64,000 nt of DNA from Massilibacteroides vaginae (GCF_900178525.1 NZ_FXDJ01000009.1:952263-1016262), one strand, 5' to 3'. Shown: positions 44,463-54,274, counted from the first letter of the stretch. Translations and numbers: made by a program. Notes: a model not told the origin generated them from the sequence alone.

Positions 44463-45797
44463 ATGAACTGTGAGGGAGAATATATAAAAAACAGATCGGA
44501 AACATTTTTAGTAAGGGTTTACCTTATAAGCCTACTACTATTATTCAGCATACCTTTTACCATTGGGCAGACGATTGGTCAATTATTTGCCTTTAGAGCC
44601 AACGGTATGTTTCAACCGGGAGGAGACTTCTCTCCGATCGACAGCCTCACCTGCTATATGGACTCTTTCCCTGTGTCGCGCAAATTCATCCATCAGTTTG
44701 GAGCAGAGGTCAGACCCGGCTTTATTATCCAATCCAATTCCTTTCTGAAGGGTGATAATGTGACCGGAAAAATCATGCGCAACTCCTTAGCTTCACATTT
44801 AAGGTATTCATTCCAGTCTCAACCAAACACCTGTACCGACATTATTTACGGAGGTGTATATCAAGGTCTGGGGTTAGCTTATTTCAATTTCGGAGAACCG
44901 GAACAGCTGGGAAATCCTTTTGCATTCTATTTATTTCAAGGAGCCCGTATAGCAAAACTATCTCCGCGGGCTTCGATTAACTACGAATGGAATTTTGGTG
45001 TATCCTCCGGATGGAAACCGTATGATACCTACGAGAACTCCTACAATAAGGTGATCGGATCGAAAGTTAACGCCTATATGAACATCAACATTTACCTGAA
45101 CTGGATACTTTCCCGTCAGTTCGATCTGACCACAGGCGTTGATTTAACACACTTTTCAAACGGAAACACGAAATTTCCCAACGCAGGATTAAACACCTCA
45201 GGATTCAAAATCGGCTTAGTGTATAATTTCAACAGAGAAACAGAAAAACTATCCTCTTCATTCAACTACCGCATCCCCGAATTCAACCGCCATATAAGCT
45301 ATGACCTGGCTCTGTTTGGCTCCTGGCGTAGAAAAGGAGTAACATTCGGCGACGTACAAGTAGCATCGCCCCATGCCTATACTGTGTTAGGCTTTAACTT
45401 CTCCCCCATGTATAACGTAGGCTATAAATCCCGCGTAGGAGTCTCCTTAGATGGCGTTTACGATGGCAGTGCAAACGCATATACCGAAGATTACATATCC
45501 GGCACCGAACAAGAGTTTTTCACACCCTCACTTAGCAAACAATTAGCCTTAGGTCTTTCAGGAAGATTTGAATACGTAATGCCCTACTTTAGCGTAAACT
45601 TAGGCTTGGGAGTAAACGTTCTCCACAAAGGCAAAGACCTAAAAGGCCTATATCAGGTACTGGCACTCAAAACAGATATCACCCGAAACACATTCCTACA
45701 CATAGGCTACTGCCTGCAAAACTTTCACGACCCCAACTACCTGATGTTAGGTATCGGAATCCGATTTAATAATAGATATCCGGTTTTACGGCATTAA
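44463..45797 (+). CDS. Acyloxyacyl hydrolase-like outer-membrane barrel (lipid A deacylase family)
   Basis: The 444-residue protein has an N-terminal signal segment (FLVRVYLISLLLLFSIPFTIGQ), then a beta-barrel with 'IIYGGVYQGLGLAYFNFGEPEQLGNPFAFYLFQGARI', 'SINYEWNFGVSSGWKPYDTYENSYNKVIGSKVNAYMNINIYLNW' and 'TTGVDLTHFSNGNTKFPNAGLN'. The HFSNG motif (His and Ser) and 'AFYLFQG' match PagL-type lipid A deacylases. It may remodel lipid A, but activity is inferred. Confidence 0.82.
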   Translation: MNCEGEYIKNRSETFLVRVYLISLLLLFSIPFTIGQTIGQLFAFRANGMFQPGGDFSPIDSLTCYMDSFPVSRKFIHQFGAEVRPGFIIQSNSFLKGDNVTGKIMRNSLASHLRYSFQSQPNTCTDIIYGGVYQGLGLAYFNFGEPEQLGNPFAFYLFQGARIAKLSPRASINYEWNFGVSSGWKPYDTYENSYNKVIGSKVNAYMNINIYLNWILSRQFDLTTGVDLTHFSNGNTKFPNAGLNTSGFKIGLVYNFNRETEKLSSSFNYRIPEFNRHISYDLALFGSWRRKGVTFGDVQVASPHAYTVLGFNFSPMYNVGYKSRVGVSLDGVYDGSANAYTEDYISGTEQEFFTPSLSKQLALGLSGRFEYVMPYFSVNLGLGVNVLHKGKDLKGLYQVLALKTDITRNTFLHIGYCLQNFHDPNYLMLGIGIRFNNRYPVLRH

Positions 45798-45810
45798 GAC
45801 CGAAAAAGTC

Positions 45811-45818
45811 TACCTTTG
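45811..45818 (+). promoter_or_regulatory. -7 box for the glycosyltransferase pair
   Basis: TACCTTTG fits TAnnTTTG and lies 18 bases before the start at 45836. Confidence 0.45.
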
Positions 45819-45835
45819 CCTAAAATGAGTAAAAG

Positions 45836-46552
45836 ATGAAAGAAATACAAATTATTACTCCGGTAAAAAATTCAATTGAACTTACTTTGGAGACAATAAA
45901 GGCAATCATGTCCTCCGACATAAAATGCCCTTTTACCTATACTGTATATAATGATTTCAGCACGGAAGAGAATACCCTGATTCTTGAAAATGCCTCTAAA
46001 GAATTAGGTTTCACATTGGTTAATCTTTCAGACTTAACAACAAATCCTTCGCCGAATTATTTATTAATCCTTCAGATAGCCCAAGAAAAAGCAATTCAAA
46101 AAGAAGCCGGATTACTAATTATTGAGTCGGATGTAATCGTAAAAAAACATACTATACAAAGTTTGTTTGAAGGCGCTTTAAAATCAGACCAATGCGGTAT
46201 AGCCGCAGCAGTGACAGTAGACGAGGGAGAAGAAATAAACTATCCATATCTTTATGCAAAGGGGAAAGAGAATAAAGTATTTAAAACGAGAAAGCACGTT
46301 AGTTTTTGTTGCTCATTACTTACTTTAAACTTCTTGAGATGTTTTGACTTTCACGAATTAGACCCGACAAAGTCGTGGCATGACGTAACTATCTCCCATC
46401 AGTCTCTGAGCCTAAAATTCAGCAACTATCTATTTACAACTCTGACTGTTTGGCACAGACCTCATGGAAGTCGTCCTTGGAAACAGTTGAAGTATACAAA
46501 CCCAATAAAATATTATTGGCAAAAATTGATTCACAAGCGCGACAAAATTTAA
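45836..46552 (+). CDS. Glycosyltransferase family 2-like protein
   Basis: The 238-residue protein has the GT-A start 'IQIITPVKNSIELTLETIKAIM', 'YTVYNDFSTEENTLIL' and the acidic-metal region 'AGLLIIESDVIVKKHTIQSLF'. The conserved 'DxD' is replaced by ESD. The end ('TVWHRPHGSRPWKQLKYTNPIKYYWQKLI') resembles LPS glycosyltransferases of Bacteroidales. It is 3 bases from the fused enzyme downstream and probably acts in the same LPS core pathway. Confidence 0.8.
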   Translation: MKEIQIITPVKNSIELTLETIKAIMSSDIKCPFTYTVYNDFSTEENTLILENASKELGFTLVNLSDLTTNPSPNYLLILQIAQEKAIQKEAGLLIIESDVIVKKHTIQSLFEGALKSDQCGIAAAVTVDEGEEINYPYLYAKGKENKVFKTRKHVSFCCSLLTLNFLRCFDFHELDPTKSWHDVTISHQSLSLKFSNYLFTTLTVWHRPHGSRPWKQLKYTNPIKYYWQKLIHKRDKI

Positions 46553-46555
46553 TAA

Positions 46556-48052
46556 ATGAATAGACAAAAAAAACTTCCCCTCGTTTCAATAGTCATTCCT
46601 GTCTATAATATGGAAAAGTATTTGGAGGCAACTTTGCAATCTGTATTCGCATCTACTTATTCAAATTATGAGATAATACTTATTGATGATAGTTCTGAAG
46701 ACAATTCTTATACAATATGTAAACAATATGAAAATGAGAACGAGAATGTATTCTGTTTTAGTCAACCAAACGGAGGACCTTCCGCTGCCAGAAACAATGC
46801 GATACGTCGGGCAAAAGGGAAATATATCCTACCAGTTGATGCTGATGATCTAATTGCTTCGGATTATATCGAATTAGCTGTAAATACAATAGAAAGTGAC
46901 CCTGACATAAAAGTGGTTTATTCACAAGGCTGGTTTATTGGAGACAGAACTGGTGTTTGGAAAAGACCTGCTTTTTCGTTACAATTGTTGGCCCGTAAGA
47001 ACATGATCGATATCTGCGCTTTATATCGGAAAATTGATTGGGAACGTGTTGGTGGATATAACGAAGAGATAAAAAGTCGTGAAGACTGGATGTTCTGGAT
47101 AGCAATACTTAAAGATGGAGGTAAGGTTATTCAATTACAGAATACCGGAATTTATTATCGCATCCGGAAAAACTCAAAACGTATTACTGATCGTGAAAAT
47201 AAAAATAAAGTTATTCGCTATCTGAATGAACAACATCCAGAATTCTTTAGAAAGCATCTAAAAGGACCTTTAAGAAACAGCCGAAGTTGGTCCAAAATAA
47301 TCAACACATTCGTAAATATACTACATCCTCAGAAAACAGTTATTCACACCGATTACAAAGAATTAGAGAATTTCGTATATAGTATACCTACTCTTTTCAG
47401 AAAGGGAAATGGCGAACGTATTTATAAAGGACGCAATGAACTCCGACTATTTAAAGAGGGTAAATATGATTTGGTTGTAAAGTCATATAAAAGGCCTCAT
47501 CTAATTAATCAAATTGTTTATGGGTTTCTACGCAGCTCTAAAGCCGAAAGATCCTATCGCTATGGATTAATTTTATTGAAAAATGAGATAAAAACTCCTC
47601 AACCTATTGCATTCTTAACACGACGTCGTTGGTTACTTTTTAATGATAGCTATTCAGTTTCTTTAAAGTCCGAACTACCATATATCTATAATGATTTAAA
47701 AAAACGACATTTTGAAAGACAGGATGAGATTGTGGAACAAATAGCCCGTACAGCTGCATATATGCATGAAAAAGGGTTTCTTCATAAGGACTTTTCAGGA
47801 GGTAATATTCTTTTTGATGATGACAAAAAAGACATAAATGTTGAGTTAGTTGATTTAAATCGTATTTGTTTTAAAAAAGTAGGGAAAGATGACGGTTGTA
47901 AAAATTTAGAACGTCTTTCAAGCACAAACGAAATAACTTCATTAATTGGAAAAACTTATGCTATTGAAAGAGGCTATGACCCGGATTCTTTTGTGAAAAG
48001 AATGAATATATATATTAAAGCAGAAGAAGAATCACGAAAAATATCCTATTAA
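46556..48052 (+). CDS. Bifunctional glycosyltransferase (GT2) / LPS kinase-like fusion
   Basis: The 498-residue protein has two domains. Residues 8-220 are a GT2 transferase: 'VSIVIPVYNMEKYLEATLQSVFAST', 'ILIDDSSEDNS', 'GGPSAARNNAIRRAKGKYILPVDADD', 'EIKSREDWMFWI'. Residues 255-498 match the InaA/WaaP-like LPS kinase family: 'IYKGRNELRLFKEGKYDLVVKSYKRPHLINQIVYGFLR', then catalytic HKDFSGGNILF and 'VELVDLNRI'. Both active sites look complete. A kinase fused to a transferase suggests one enzyme that adds and phosphorylates a core sugar (Kdo is the known target of this kinase type). Confidence 0.85.
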   Translation: MNRQKKLPLVSIVIPVYNMEKYLEATLQSVFASTYSNYEIILIDDSSEDNSYTICKQYENENENVFCFSQPNGGPSAARNNAIRRAKGKYILPVDADDLIASDYIELAVNTIESDPDIKVVYSQGWFIGDRTGVWKRPAFSLQLLARKNMIDICALYRKIDWERVGGYNEEIKSREDWMFWIAILKDGGKVIQLQNTGIYYRIRKNSKRITDRENKNKVIRYLNEQHPEFFRKHLKGPLRNSRSWSKIINTFVNILHPQKTVIHTDYKELENFVYSIPTLFRKGNGERIYKGRNELRLFKEGKYDLVVKSYKRPHLINQIVYGFLRSSKAERSYRYGLILLKNEIKTPQPIAFLTRRRWLLFNDSYSVSLKSELPYIYNDLKKRHFERQDEIVEQIARTAAYMHEKGFLHKDFSGGNILFDDDKKDINVELVDLNRICFKKVGKDDGCKNLERLSSTNEITSLIGKTYAIERGYDPDSFVKRMNIYIKAEEESRKISY

Positions 48053-48235
48053 AAATGGATTATAACCTAATCTTATCTAAACACATTGAAAAACATGTTC
48101 TATTTTAATTAAAGGGCTTATTGGTTGTCAAAATCATCTGAATTTGCGTAAAAAAGTAAACATTTTAACACTCAATCCTATATAATATAAGAAAAAACAC
48201 ATATATTGCATCTGTAAATCATAGTCACTCGCTTG

Positions 48236-48838
48236 ATGAACATTGATTCTGATCTGATTGAAAACATAAAAAAAGGAGACCGTACTGCTTTTGATGAACT
48301 TTATAAGCAGTATTATTTTTCTCTTCGTGCTTATGCCCGTTTATTGCTTTATGAAAATGAGGCTGACGATGTGGTACAGGATGTTTTTTTTAAAATATGG
48401 ATAAACAGGGAACAGTTAGAGCCCTCTCTTTCTGTACGTGGCTATTTGTTGCGCTCCGTATATAACACTTCTCTTAATATTATTAAAAGGAAAAACCTAC
48501 AGGAAAACTACAACAATTCGTACAGACAGAAAATCGAACGAATTGGTCAAGATCATTATTACAATCCGGATATCAACGAAACTATTACAAATCTTTTTAA
48601 TGATGAATTGCGTAAAGAACTGAATAAGGCGATTGAAACTCTTCCTCCTCGCTGTAAAGAAGTTTTTACGCTTAGCTTCCTTTACGAATTTTCAGGCAAA
48701 GAAATAAGTGAAAAATTAGGTATTTCCGTAAGCACGGTTGAAAATCACATCAATAACGCGCTTAAAATTTTAAGAACTAAATTAATAACACATAAGGATG
48801 AATTGTTGGTTTTACTCTTACTCTGGCATTTTTCATGA
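48236..48838 (+). CDS. ECF RNA polymerase sigma-70 factor, Bacteroides expansion type
   Basis: The 200-residue protein starts at ATG (a TTG codon directly before is not needed). Region 2 reads 'AFDELYKQYYFSLRAYARLLLYENEADDVVQDVFFKIWINRE', region 4 'LPPRCKEVFTLSFLYEFSGKEISEKLGISVSTVENHINNALKILRTKL'. It is followed by a FecR-like anti-sigma, the usual partner that ties SusC/SusD-type uptake to outer-membrane signals. Here the downstream uptake genes are missing. Confidence 0.93.
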   Translation: MNIDSDLIENIKKGDRTAFDELYKQYYFSLRAYARLLLYENEADDVVQDVFFKIWINREQLEPSLSVRGYLLRSVYNTSLNIIKRKNLQENYNNSYRQKIERIGQDHYYNPDINETITNLFNDELRKELNKAIETLPPRCKEVFTLSFLYEFSGKEISEKLGISVSTVENHINNALKILRTKLITHKDELLVLLLLWHFS

Positions 48839-48918
48839 AATATTGTATTTTTGTTTAGGTGCTCCATTGGTTTTAATTGTATTTAAAATGTAATTGAAGT
48901 CGAAAGTAAAGATGTGAA

Positions 48919-50376
48919 ATGAGCGAGAACATAGAACATATCATCTGTTTATACCTTACGGGGGAATCCAATCCTGAAGAGGAAAAGGTTTTATATGAAT
49001 GGATTAACCTTTCCAAAGAGAATGAGCAGTTATTCTTTGAGCAGATGGCGTTGTGGCGAATGAAATCTGAACTGAAAAACAGTAATGTCGCGACTTTAAA
49101 TTACTCGCTTAGCAAGCTTAACGCAAGAATAAAAAAGCAGGAGAAGAAGCGTAAATACTCTCTCAACCAACGCATTATTTGGAGTAGTATCGCCGCAGCT
49201 GTTTTTATCGGTGCTATTTTTATAACGTCGTTATTTTCTACCGACCGGTTTTCGCCTCCTCTTATTACTTATTCGAATACGATGGAAGATTCTATTATGA
49301 CTATTACACTTGATGATCAAACCATCGTATGGCTAAACACAAATTCTTCATTATCTGTTTCGGCTGATTTTCTTGAAAACGAACGGAAGGTTAATTTATC
49401 CGGTTGTGCATTTTTTGAAGTAGCAAAAGATTCTTTACAACCATTTATTGTTTCATCCGATCAGTTCCAGATCCGTGTTTTAGGAACCTCTTTTGGTATC
49501 AGTACGGATTATGCCGAAAATCTGAGTGAAGCTATCCTACTTGAAGGTTCGGTGCAACTCGAAAACCGGCATGGAGACAAATTGGCCTCCCTCTTTCCGG
49601 GTCAGCAAGCCTTAATTTCAAAAAACTCAAATACTATTGAAATCAATAATGTTGATGCAAGAAAACTTGCCCCTCGCGCACCATCCATGTTCGTTCCTGC
49701 TATTGACGGTGGAGATTGGCGTGGTGTACCTCCCGGATTATCCAGAACAGAAGCTAACGCCGGCATCTACAAACGGGTTAACCTACCTGAATTAGGTATT
49801 CTCGTTAAAGGTGGAGCCGCTTACAAAAGCAGACCTTACGATGTGTTCTTGTATGAAGAAGTATGTTTCCTGAAAGCAGAAGCAGCATTGCGTGGCTTTG
49901 TTGCCGGAGATGCGAAAGCAGAATATGAGAAAGGTGTAAACGCTTCTTTCTCAACATGGGGAGTAAGTAGTCAGGCCGGAGAATATCTTGCCTCAACAGC
50001 AAAAAACGAAGCCGAAACAAGTGCTAATTTCGACGATATCTCAGGAGCAGGTAATACAGCCCTTGAAAAAATCATCACACAGAAATACCTCGCGCTATTC
50101 CCGGACATGTCAATGGAAGCATGGAACGACAAGCGCCGCCTGAATCTGCCTCGTATGGATGTAGCGGCGTTCAGACATGAGCTATTCTATGACAATAATA
50201 ATAAGGATATCAAGGATCCGACGAACTTTATCCGACGCGTTCAATACCCTCAGAACGAAAAAACCATCAACAAAGATGAATACAGCAAAGGCGTAGCTCT
50301 GCTGGGAGGTGAAGACAACGTAACAACATCAATCTGGTGGGATAAGAAAGCAAATTATTGCACGTCGGCAAAATAA
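48919..50376 (+). pseudogene. Chimera of FecR anti-sigma N-terminus and SusD C-terminus
   Basis: The 485-residue frame has two unrelated parts. Residues 1-249 are FecR-like: an acidic N-terminal domain, a membrane segment (IIWSSIAAAVFIGAIFITSLF), 'DQTIVWLNTNSSLSVSADFLENERKVNLSGCAFFEVAKD', 'IRVLGTSFGISTDYAENLSEAILLEGSVQL' and INNVDARK. From about residue 250 (near 49665) it turns into the end of a SusD/RagB lipoprotein: 'YKSRPYDVFLYEEVCFLKAEAALRG', 'GNTALEKIITQKYLALFPDMSMEAWNDKRRLNLPRMD', 'RVQYPQNEKTIN', 'TTSIWWDKKA'. An in-frame loss of the FecR end, the SusC gene and most of SusD explains this. Confidence 0.85.
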
Positions 50377-50414
50377 GAGAATGATGTAGTTTTTGAGTTA
50401 ATGTGATTTAGTAT

Positions 50415-50460
50415 TAGGAGGTCGGATAGAATTAAACTCTTTCTGACCTCCTATTTTTTT
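50415..50460 (+). terminator. Terminator between the chimera and typA
   Basis: TAGGAGGTC (50415-50423) pairs with GACCTCCTA (50445-50453), followed by T8. The neighbouring genes are convergent. Confidence 0.75.
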
Positions 50461-50485
50461 TAAAGAAATGTATTATAATCCTATC

Positions 50486-52285
50486 TTAACTTTTAGCCTG
50501 ACGCTTACGGTCGTTCTCATCAAGGAGTATTTTACGCATACGCATGTAGTGTGGCGTTATTTCCACATACTCATCCACTTTGATGTATTCCAGTGCGTCT
50601 TCCAGACTGAAAATGATGGGAGGAGCCAACGATACCTTATCATCCGAACCGGATGCACGCATGTTGGTTAGTTTTTTCGACTTAGTTACGTTTACAACCA
50701 GATCGCCTTCCTTGGAATGTTCACCTACCACCTGTCCGGCATAGATATCTTCTTGTGGAGAGATAAAGAAACGTCCGCGTGATTGCAGGTTGTTCAATGC
50801 GTAAGCAAAGGCTGTTCCTGTTTCCATAGCTATGATAGAACCGTTGTTACGGCGTTCGATATCTCCTTTCCAGGGTTGGTATTCATGAAAACGGTGAGCC
50901 ATAATTGCTTCACCTGCCGACGCTGTTAAAACAGCGTTGTTTAAACCGATAATACCACGAGATGGGATAATAAATTCAAGATGCACCCGATCGTTCTTTG
51001 TTTCCATCATCGTCATTTCTCCTTTACGCTTGGTTACCATATCAATTATACGGCTTGAGCACTCTTCAGGCAAGTTGATGGTCAATTGTTCCACCGGTTC
51101 ACACTTTACGCCGTCTACTTCTTTAATGATTACCTGCGGCTGTCCTACCTGCAACTCATATCCTTCACGACGCATCGTTTCGACTAATACGGAAAGGTGA
51201 AGTACTCCACGTCCAAAAACCAACCAGGAATCAGCAGAATCCGTAGGCACAACACGAAGCGCCAGGTTCTTATCCAATTCCTTCTCCAAACGTTCAAAGA
51301 TATGGCGGGAAGTAACAAACTTACCGTCTTTACCAAAGAAAGGAGAGTTGTTTATTGTAAACAACATCGACATTGTCGGCTCGTCGATGGCGATGGTTGG
51401 CAGCGGTTCCGGATTGGTAACGTCGCAAATGGATTCTCCGATCTCGAATCCTTCTATACCAATCAAAGCACAGATATCTCCGGATTTAACAGAGGCAGTT
51501 TTCGCACGCCCTAATCCTTCAAACACATTGACTTCTTTAATACGAGACTTAACCATAGAGCCGTCACGTTTACACAACATCACATCCTGACCTTCCCGTA
51601 GTTCGCCACGATGTACGCGTCCAACCGCGATACGTCCTAAATATTTAGAAAAGTCTAACGAAGTAATCAACAGCTGAGGTGTTCCTTCCAAAACTTCCGG
51701 TTCGGGGATGTGTTCAATAATCGCATCTAAAAGCGAATTAATATCTTCGGCCGGTTTCTTCCAGTCGAGCGACATCCAGCCTTGTTTTGCCGAGCCGTAA
51801 ATAGTAGGAAAATCCAATTGGTTTTCGGTGGCGTCCAGACTGAACATCAGGTCGAACACCATCTCCTGCACTTCCGAAGGGCGACAGTTTGGTTTATCCA
51901 CCTTGTTAATAACTACAATTGGTTTCAAACCAAGCTGGATTGCCTTTTGAAGCACAAAACGCGTTTGCGGCATAGGTCCTTCAAAAGCATCTACCAACAG
52001 CAAACAACCGTCTGCCATATTTAACACCCGTTCCACTTCGCCTCCAAAGTCGGCGTGTCCCGGAGTGTCAATAATATTGATCTTATAATCCTTATACTTT
52101 ATCGAAACGTTTTTTGCAAGAATAGTGATGCCTCGTTCCCTTTCGAGGTCATTATTATCTAAAAACTGGTCCGGCTCCGCTTGTCCTTCTCGAAATAACT
52201 TACCGGCTAATAACATTTTGTCAACGAGCGTTGTCTTACCATGATCAACGTGCGCGATAATCGCGATGTTTCTAATCTTTTGCAT
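50486..52285 (-). CDS. typA: Translational GTPase TypA/BipA
   Basis: The protein has 599 residues from [22 protein letters not shown]; 15 residues upstream are ignored. GTPase motifs seen: G1 [11 protein letters not shown]3 [13 protein letters not shown]4 NKVDKP. EF-G-like domains follow and end with the BipA C-terminal part ('[50 protein letters not shown]'). It binds the ribosome and acts in stress and low-temperature ribosome assembly. Confidence 0.96.
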   Translation of the reverse strand: MQKIRNIAIIAHVDHGKTTLVDKMLLAGKLFREGQAEPDQFLDNNDLERERGITILAKNVSIKYKDYKINIIDTPGHADFGGEVERVLNMADGCLLLVDAFEGPMPQTRFVLQKAIQLGLKPIVVINKVDKPNCRPSEVQEMVFDLMFSLDATENQLDFPTIYGSAKQGWMSLDWKKPAEDINSLLDAIIEHIPEPEVLEGTPQLLITSLDFSKYLGRIAVGRVHRGELREGQDVMLCKRDGSMVKSRIKEVNVFEGLGRAKTASVKSGDICALIGIEGFEIGESICDVTNPEPLPTIAIDEPTMSMLFTINNSPFFGKDGKFVTSRHIFERLEKELDKNLALRVVPTDSADSWLVFGRGVLHLSVLVETMRREGYELQVGQPQVIIKEVDGVKCEPVEQLTINLPEECSSRIIDMVTKRKGEMTMMETKNDRVHLEFIIPSRGIIGLNNAVLTASAGEAIMAHRFHEYQPWKGDIERRNNGSIIAMETGTAFAYALNNLQSRGRFFISPQEDIYAGQVVGEHSKEGDLVVNVTKSKKLTNMRASGSDDKVSLAPPIIFSLEDALEYIKVDEYVEITPHYMRMRKILLDENDRKRQAKS

Positions 52286-52375
52286 TGAGACTAATTTATT
52301 GGCGACAAATTTACAACAAAAAATCCGCATCTATAAAAAAAGGATGTGAAAGTATTGTTACTCAGAAAGAATCAT

Positions 52376-52383
52376 TACCTTTG
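52376..52383 (+). promoter_or_regulatory. Promoter of rpsO
   Basis: TACCTTTG matches the -7 box TAnnTTTG; a TTG lies 18 bases upstream (52355-52357). The leader to the rpsO ATG is about 45 bases, space for the S15 autoregulatory structure. Confidence 0.65.
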
Positions 52384-52432
52384 CACCTGCTTAAAATAAT
52401 ATAGTATTAATTTATTAAAGTAACACAGAATC

Positions 52433-52702
52433 ATGTATATCGATTCAGCAAAAAAACAAGAACTCTTTGAAAAGTACGGTAAATCAACAACTGATACCGG
52501 CTCGGCAGAAAGCCAAATTGCGCTATTCTCATTCCGTATTAACCACCTGACTGGTCACTTGAGAAAGAATCAGAAAGATTTCAACACGGAGAGAGCGCTT
52601 AAAATGTTAGTTGGTAAACGTCGTCGTTTATTAGACTATCTGATCAAGGTTGATATCACAAGATATCGTGCCATCATCAAAGAATTAGGAATCAGAAAAT
52701 AA
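52433..52702 (+). CDS. rpsO: 30S ribosomal protein S15
   Basis: The 89-residue protein has the S15 signature 'TGSAESQIALFSFRINHLTGHLRKNQKDFNTERALKMLVGKRRRLLDYL'. It binds 16S rRNA early in small-subunit assembly. It starts with MYIDSAKKQELFEKYGK and is followed by a strong terminator. Confidence 0.98.
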   Translation: MYIDSAKKQELFEKYGKSTTDTGSAESQIALFSFRINHLTGHLRKNQKDFNTERALKMLVGKRRRLLDYLIKVDITRYRAIIKELGIRK

Positions 52703-52723
52703 AATATTTTTTATTTTTACCTT

Positions 52724-52759
52724 AAAAAGGACATCGCCCACAGACGATGTCCTTTTTTT
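52724..52759 (+). terminator. Terminator of rpsO
   Basis: AAAAAGGACATCG pairs with CGATGTCCTTTTT (52745-52757), followed by TT. A perfect 13-bp stem. Confidence 0.9.
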
Positions 52760-52784
52760 ATACCTCCGAAGTTGCCGCTTCTCT

Positions 52785-53121
52785 TTACTTTCCGCTACTC
52801 ATTACGCCGGAGTCGTTATCACTGTTGTGCAGTCTTTTTTGTACGGCATTGAATTTTCGTCCGAACGAGAAATTATACGAGAAATGCACCATCAATAAGC
52901 GTGAACTCTCATTAATATAGCCTACATGCTTATAAGAGGCAAAGCGCGACCGGTTTTGTTCCGACAATAAATACCGAGTCTGTTGTTTGAAGCACAACAT
53001 TGGCAAACTCCATCGGTTCCTGATTTTTTCCATCCAGAACACACCCTTTAATGTCTATTTTTTGAGCAAAAGCACCCACCACCATGCTACCGAGCAACAT
53101 GATTAAAATCATTCGTTTCAT
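52785..53121 (-). pseudogene. Internally deleted outer-membrane beta-barrel protein gene
   Basis: The N-terminal frame (53121 downward) encodes a signal peptide (MKRMILIMLLGSMVVGAFAQ) and the start of a carboxypeptidase-regulatory-like domain ('IDIKGCVLDGKNQEPMEFANVVLQTTDSVFI'). It shifts out near 52966 and ends at a stop. The other frame encodes only a barrel C-terminus ('RSRFASYKHVGYINESSRLLMVHFSYNFSFGRKFNAV') with a C-terminal tail ending SSGK. The middle of a roughly 700-900 residue receptor is missing. This is a remnant, not a working gene. Confidence 0.8.
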
Positions 53122-53344
53122 AATCACGTTGTATTTTTATTGAACACTTTGCAGGGTGGCCTTTCCTGCCTTCTATCTGTAAGACGCAATAGAAAGAAAA
53201 AACGTTACACTATTTTCTGTTTTTCTTTTTTTGTTAATAAAAGTTTTCTTATTAAACCTCGCACAAGATAAACAGTCTATTTATTCAAACCCGGGATAGT
53301 AGAGAGAAGATGAATAAAGTAAAACCAACAAAAAGGTAAAAAGG

Positions 53345-53815
53345 ATGAAAACAAAAATCATGCTCATTATAACGCTGGTAGCTGCCATGTTGGCTACTTC
53401 GTATGCGGAAGGTAGAGATTGGAAAGGCAAACCCTACAGATACGAAACAAGATTTGAAAGATCGCTGAATTACCAACAGAGAGCCGCCATAAATCAAATT
53501 GAATTATGGAAGCAGAAGGCTTCAAAGCCATTGTTTTCCAAGCTCAATAAGTTGGAGTCACGGCATAATTCGTTAATTAACAAGAGAAAGCCTAACCTAA
53601 ACAAGATTAACGCAAATATTTACGAAATAGAACAGGTAAAAAGTCAATTGGCAAGGATTGAGGCGAAATCACGTGTTGATATCTTGTCTCTGTTGGACAG
53701 AAATCAAAAACGACTGTTCGCGGAGTACGAGAAAACACACAGACAATCATTCTATTCGGACAGGAGACAAGGAAGGCAGGGAAGACATGCTCATATTGCA
53801 ATATGTCCGATGTAA
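53345..53815 (+). CDS. Periplasmic Spy/CpxP-like protein
   Basis: The 156-residue protein has an SPI signal peptide (IMLIITLVAAMLATSYAEG). Its helical core looks like the Spy/CpxP or heavy-metal-resistance family: 'LNYQQRAAINQIELWKQKASKPLFSKLNKLESRHNSLINK', 'INANIYEIEQVKSQLARIEAKSRVDILSLLDRNQKRLFAEYE'. The LTxxQ-like motif is replaced by LDRNQKR. The C-terminus is Arg/His-rich. Probably a periplasmic chaperone or sensor. Confidence 0.7.
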   Translation: MKTKIMLIITLVAAMLATSYAEGRDWKGKPYRYETRFERSLNYQQRAAINQIELWKQKASKPLFSKLNKLESRHNSLINKRKPNLNKINANIYEIEQVKSQLARIEAKSRVDILSLLDRNQKRLFAEYEKTHRQSFYSDRRQGRQGRHAHIAICPM

Positions 53816-53850
53816 TTTATCCGGAATGATATCGATTTCAATTTCAATGC

Positions 53851-53891
53851 GGGTGCGTGTCTAAGGTTCTGGACACGCACTCGTTTTTTTT
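53851..53891 (+). terminator. Terminator after the Spy-like gene
   Basis: GTGCGTGTC (53853-53861) pairs with GACACGCAC (53872-53880), followed by TCG and T8. Confidence 0.8.
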
Positions 53892-53983
53892 ACATTTTAA
53901 GTTAAAAAAGGGGGTGTTTTGAGCAAAAAATACGGTTTTCATAAAATCCTGATTTTCATTATTTTAGATATAGCTGAAAATAC

Positions 53984-54035
53984 ATCCTTTATTTTTGGAA
54001 AAATAAAGGATATGTTCGGAAAAATAAAGGTTATC
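53984..54035. repeat. AT-rich inverted and direct repeat in a gene-free gap
   Basis: ATCCTTTATTTTT (53984-53996) pairs perfectly with AAAAATAAAGGAT (53999-54011), and a further direct copy GGAAAAATAAAGG begins at 54018. A related pair of AAATAAAGG units lies at 39666-39703. The gap 53892-54224 has no convincing gene. Role unknown; a dispersed repeat or a bidirectional terminator is possible. Confidence 0.6.
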
Positions 54036-54224
54036 TTTTTAAAAACAAAGGATGCAAAAAAATACCCCTCCAATTCGAAGCGAAACGGAAATGTTAATTT
54101 TATTCTGCCGATCAACTTCTTCCTTGCCGAATTTCCATATATAATTACGGTCAACAGCTATTAATAGTTGGTAAATGCCATACGCTTTAAAGAATAACTT
54201 CGTTATAACAAAACAGATAAGCAT

Positions 54225-54232
54225 TATATTTG
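54225..54232 (+). promoter_or_regulatory. -7 box for porX
   Basis: TATATTTG fits TAnnTTTG and lies 43 bases before the porX ATG. Confidence 0.45.
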
Positions 54233-54274
54233 TATAAACAGATTACTTTTGTAGTCACAAAACAGCAACAGGAT

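Noticed and set aside
48233-48235. TTG start for the ECF sigma factor
   Set aside because: An ATG follows directly and gives the same protein start.
53919-54164. 81-aa open frame over the AT-rich repeat gap
   Set aside because: Its sequence is a translation of the repeats (KIKDMFGKIKVIF), with no sign of a real protein.
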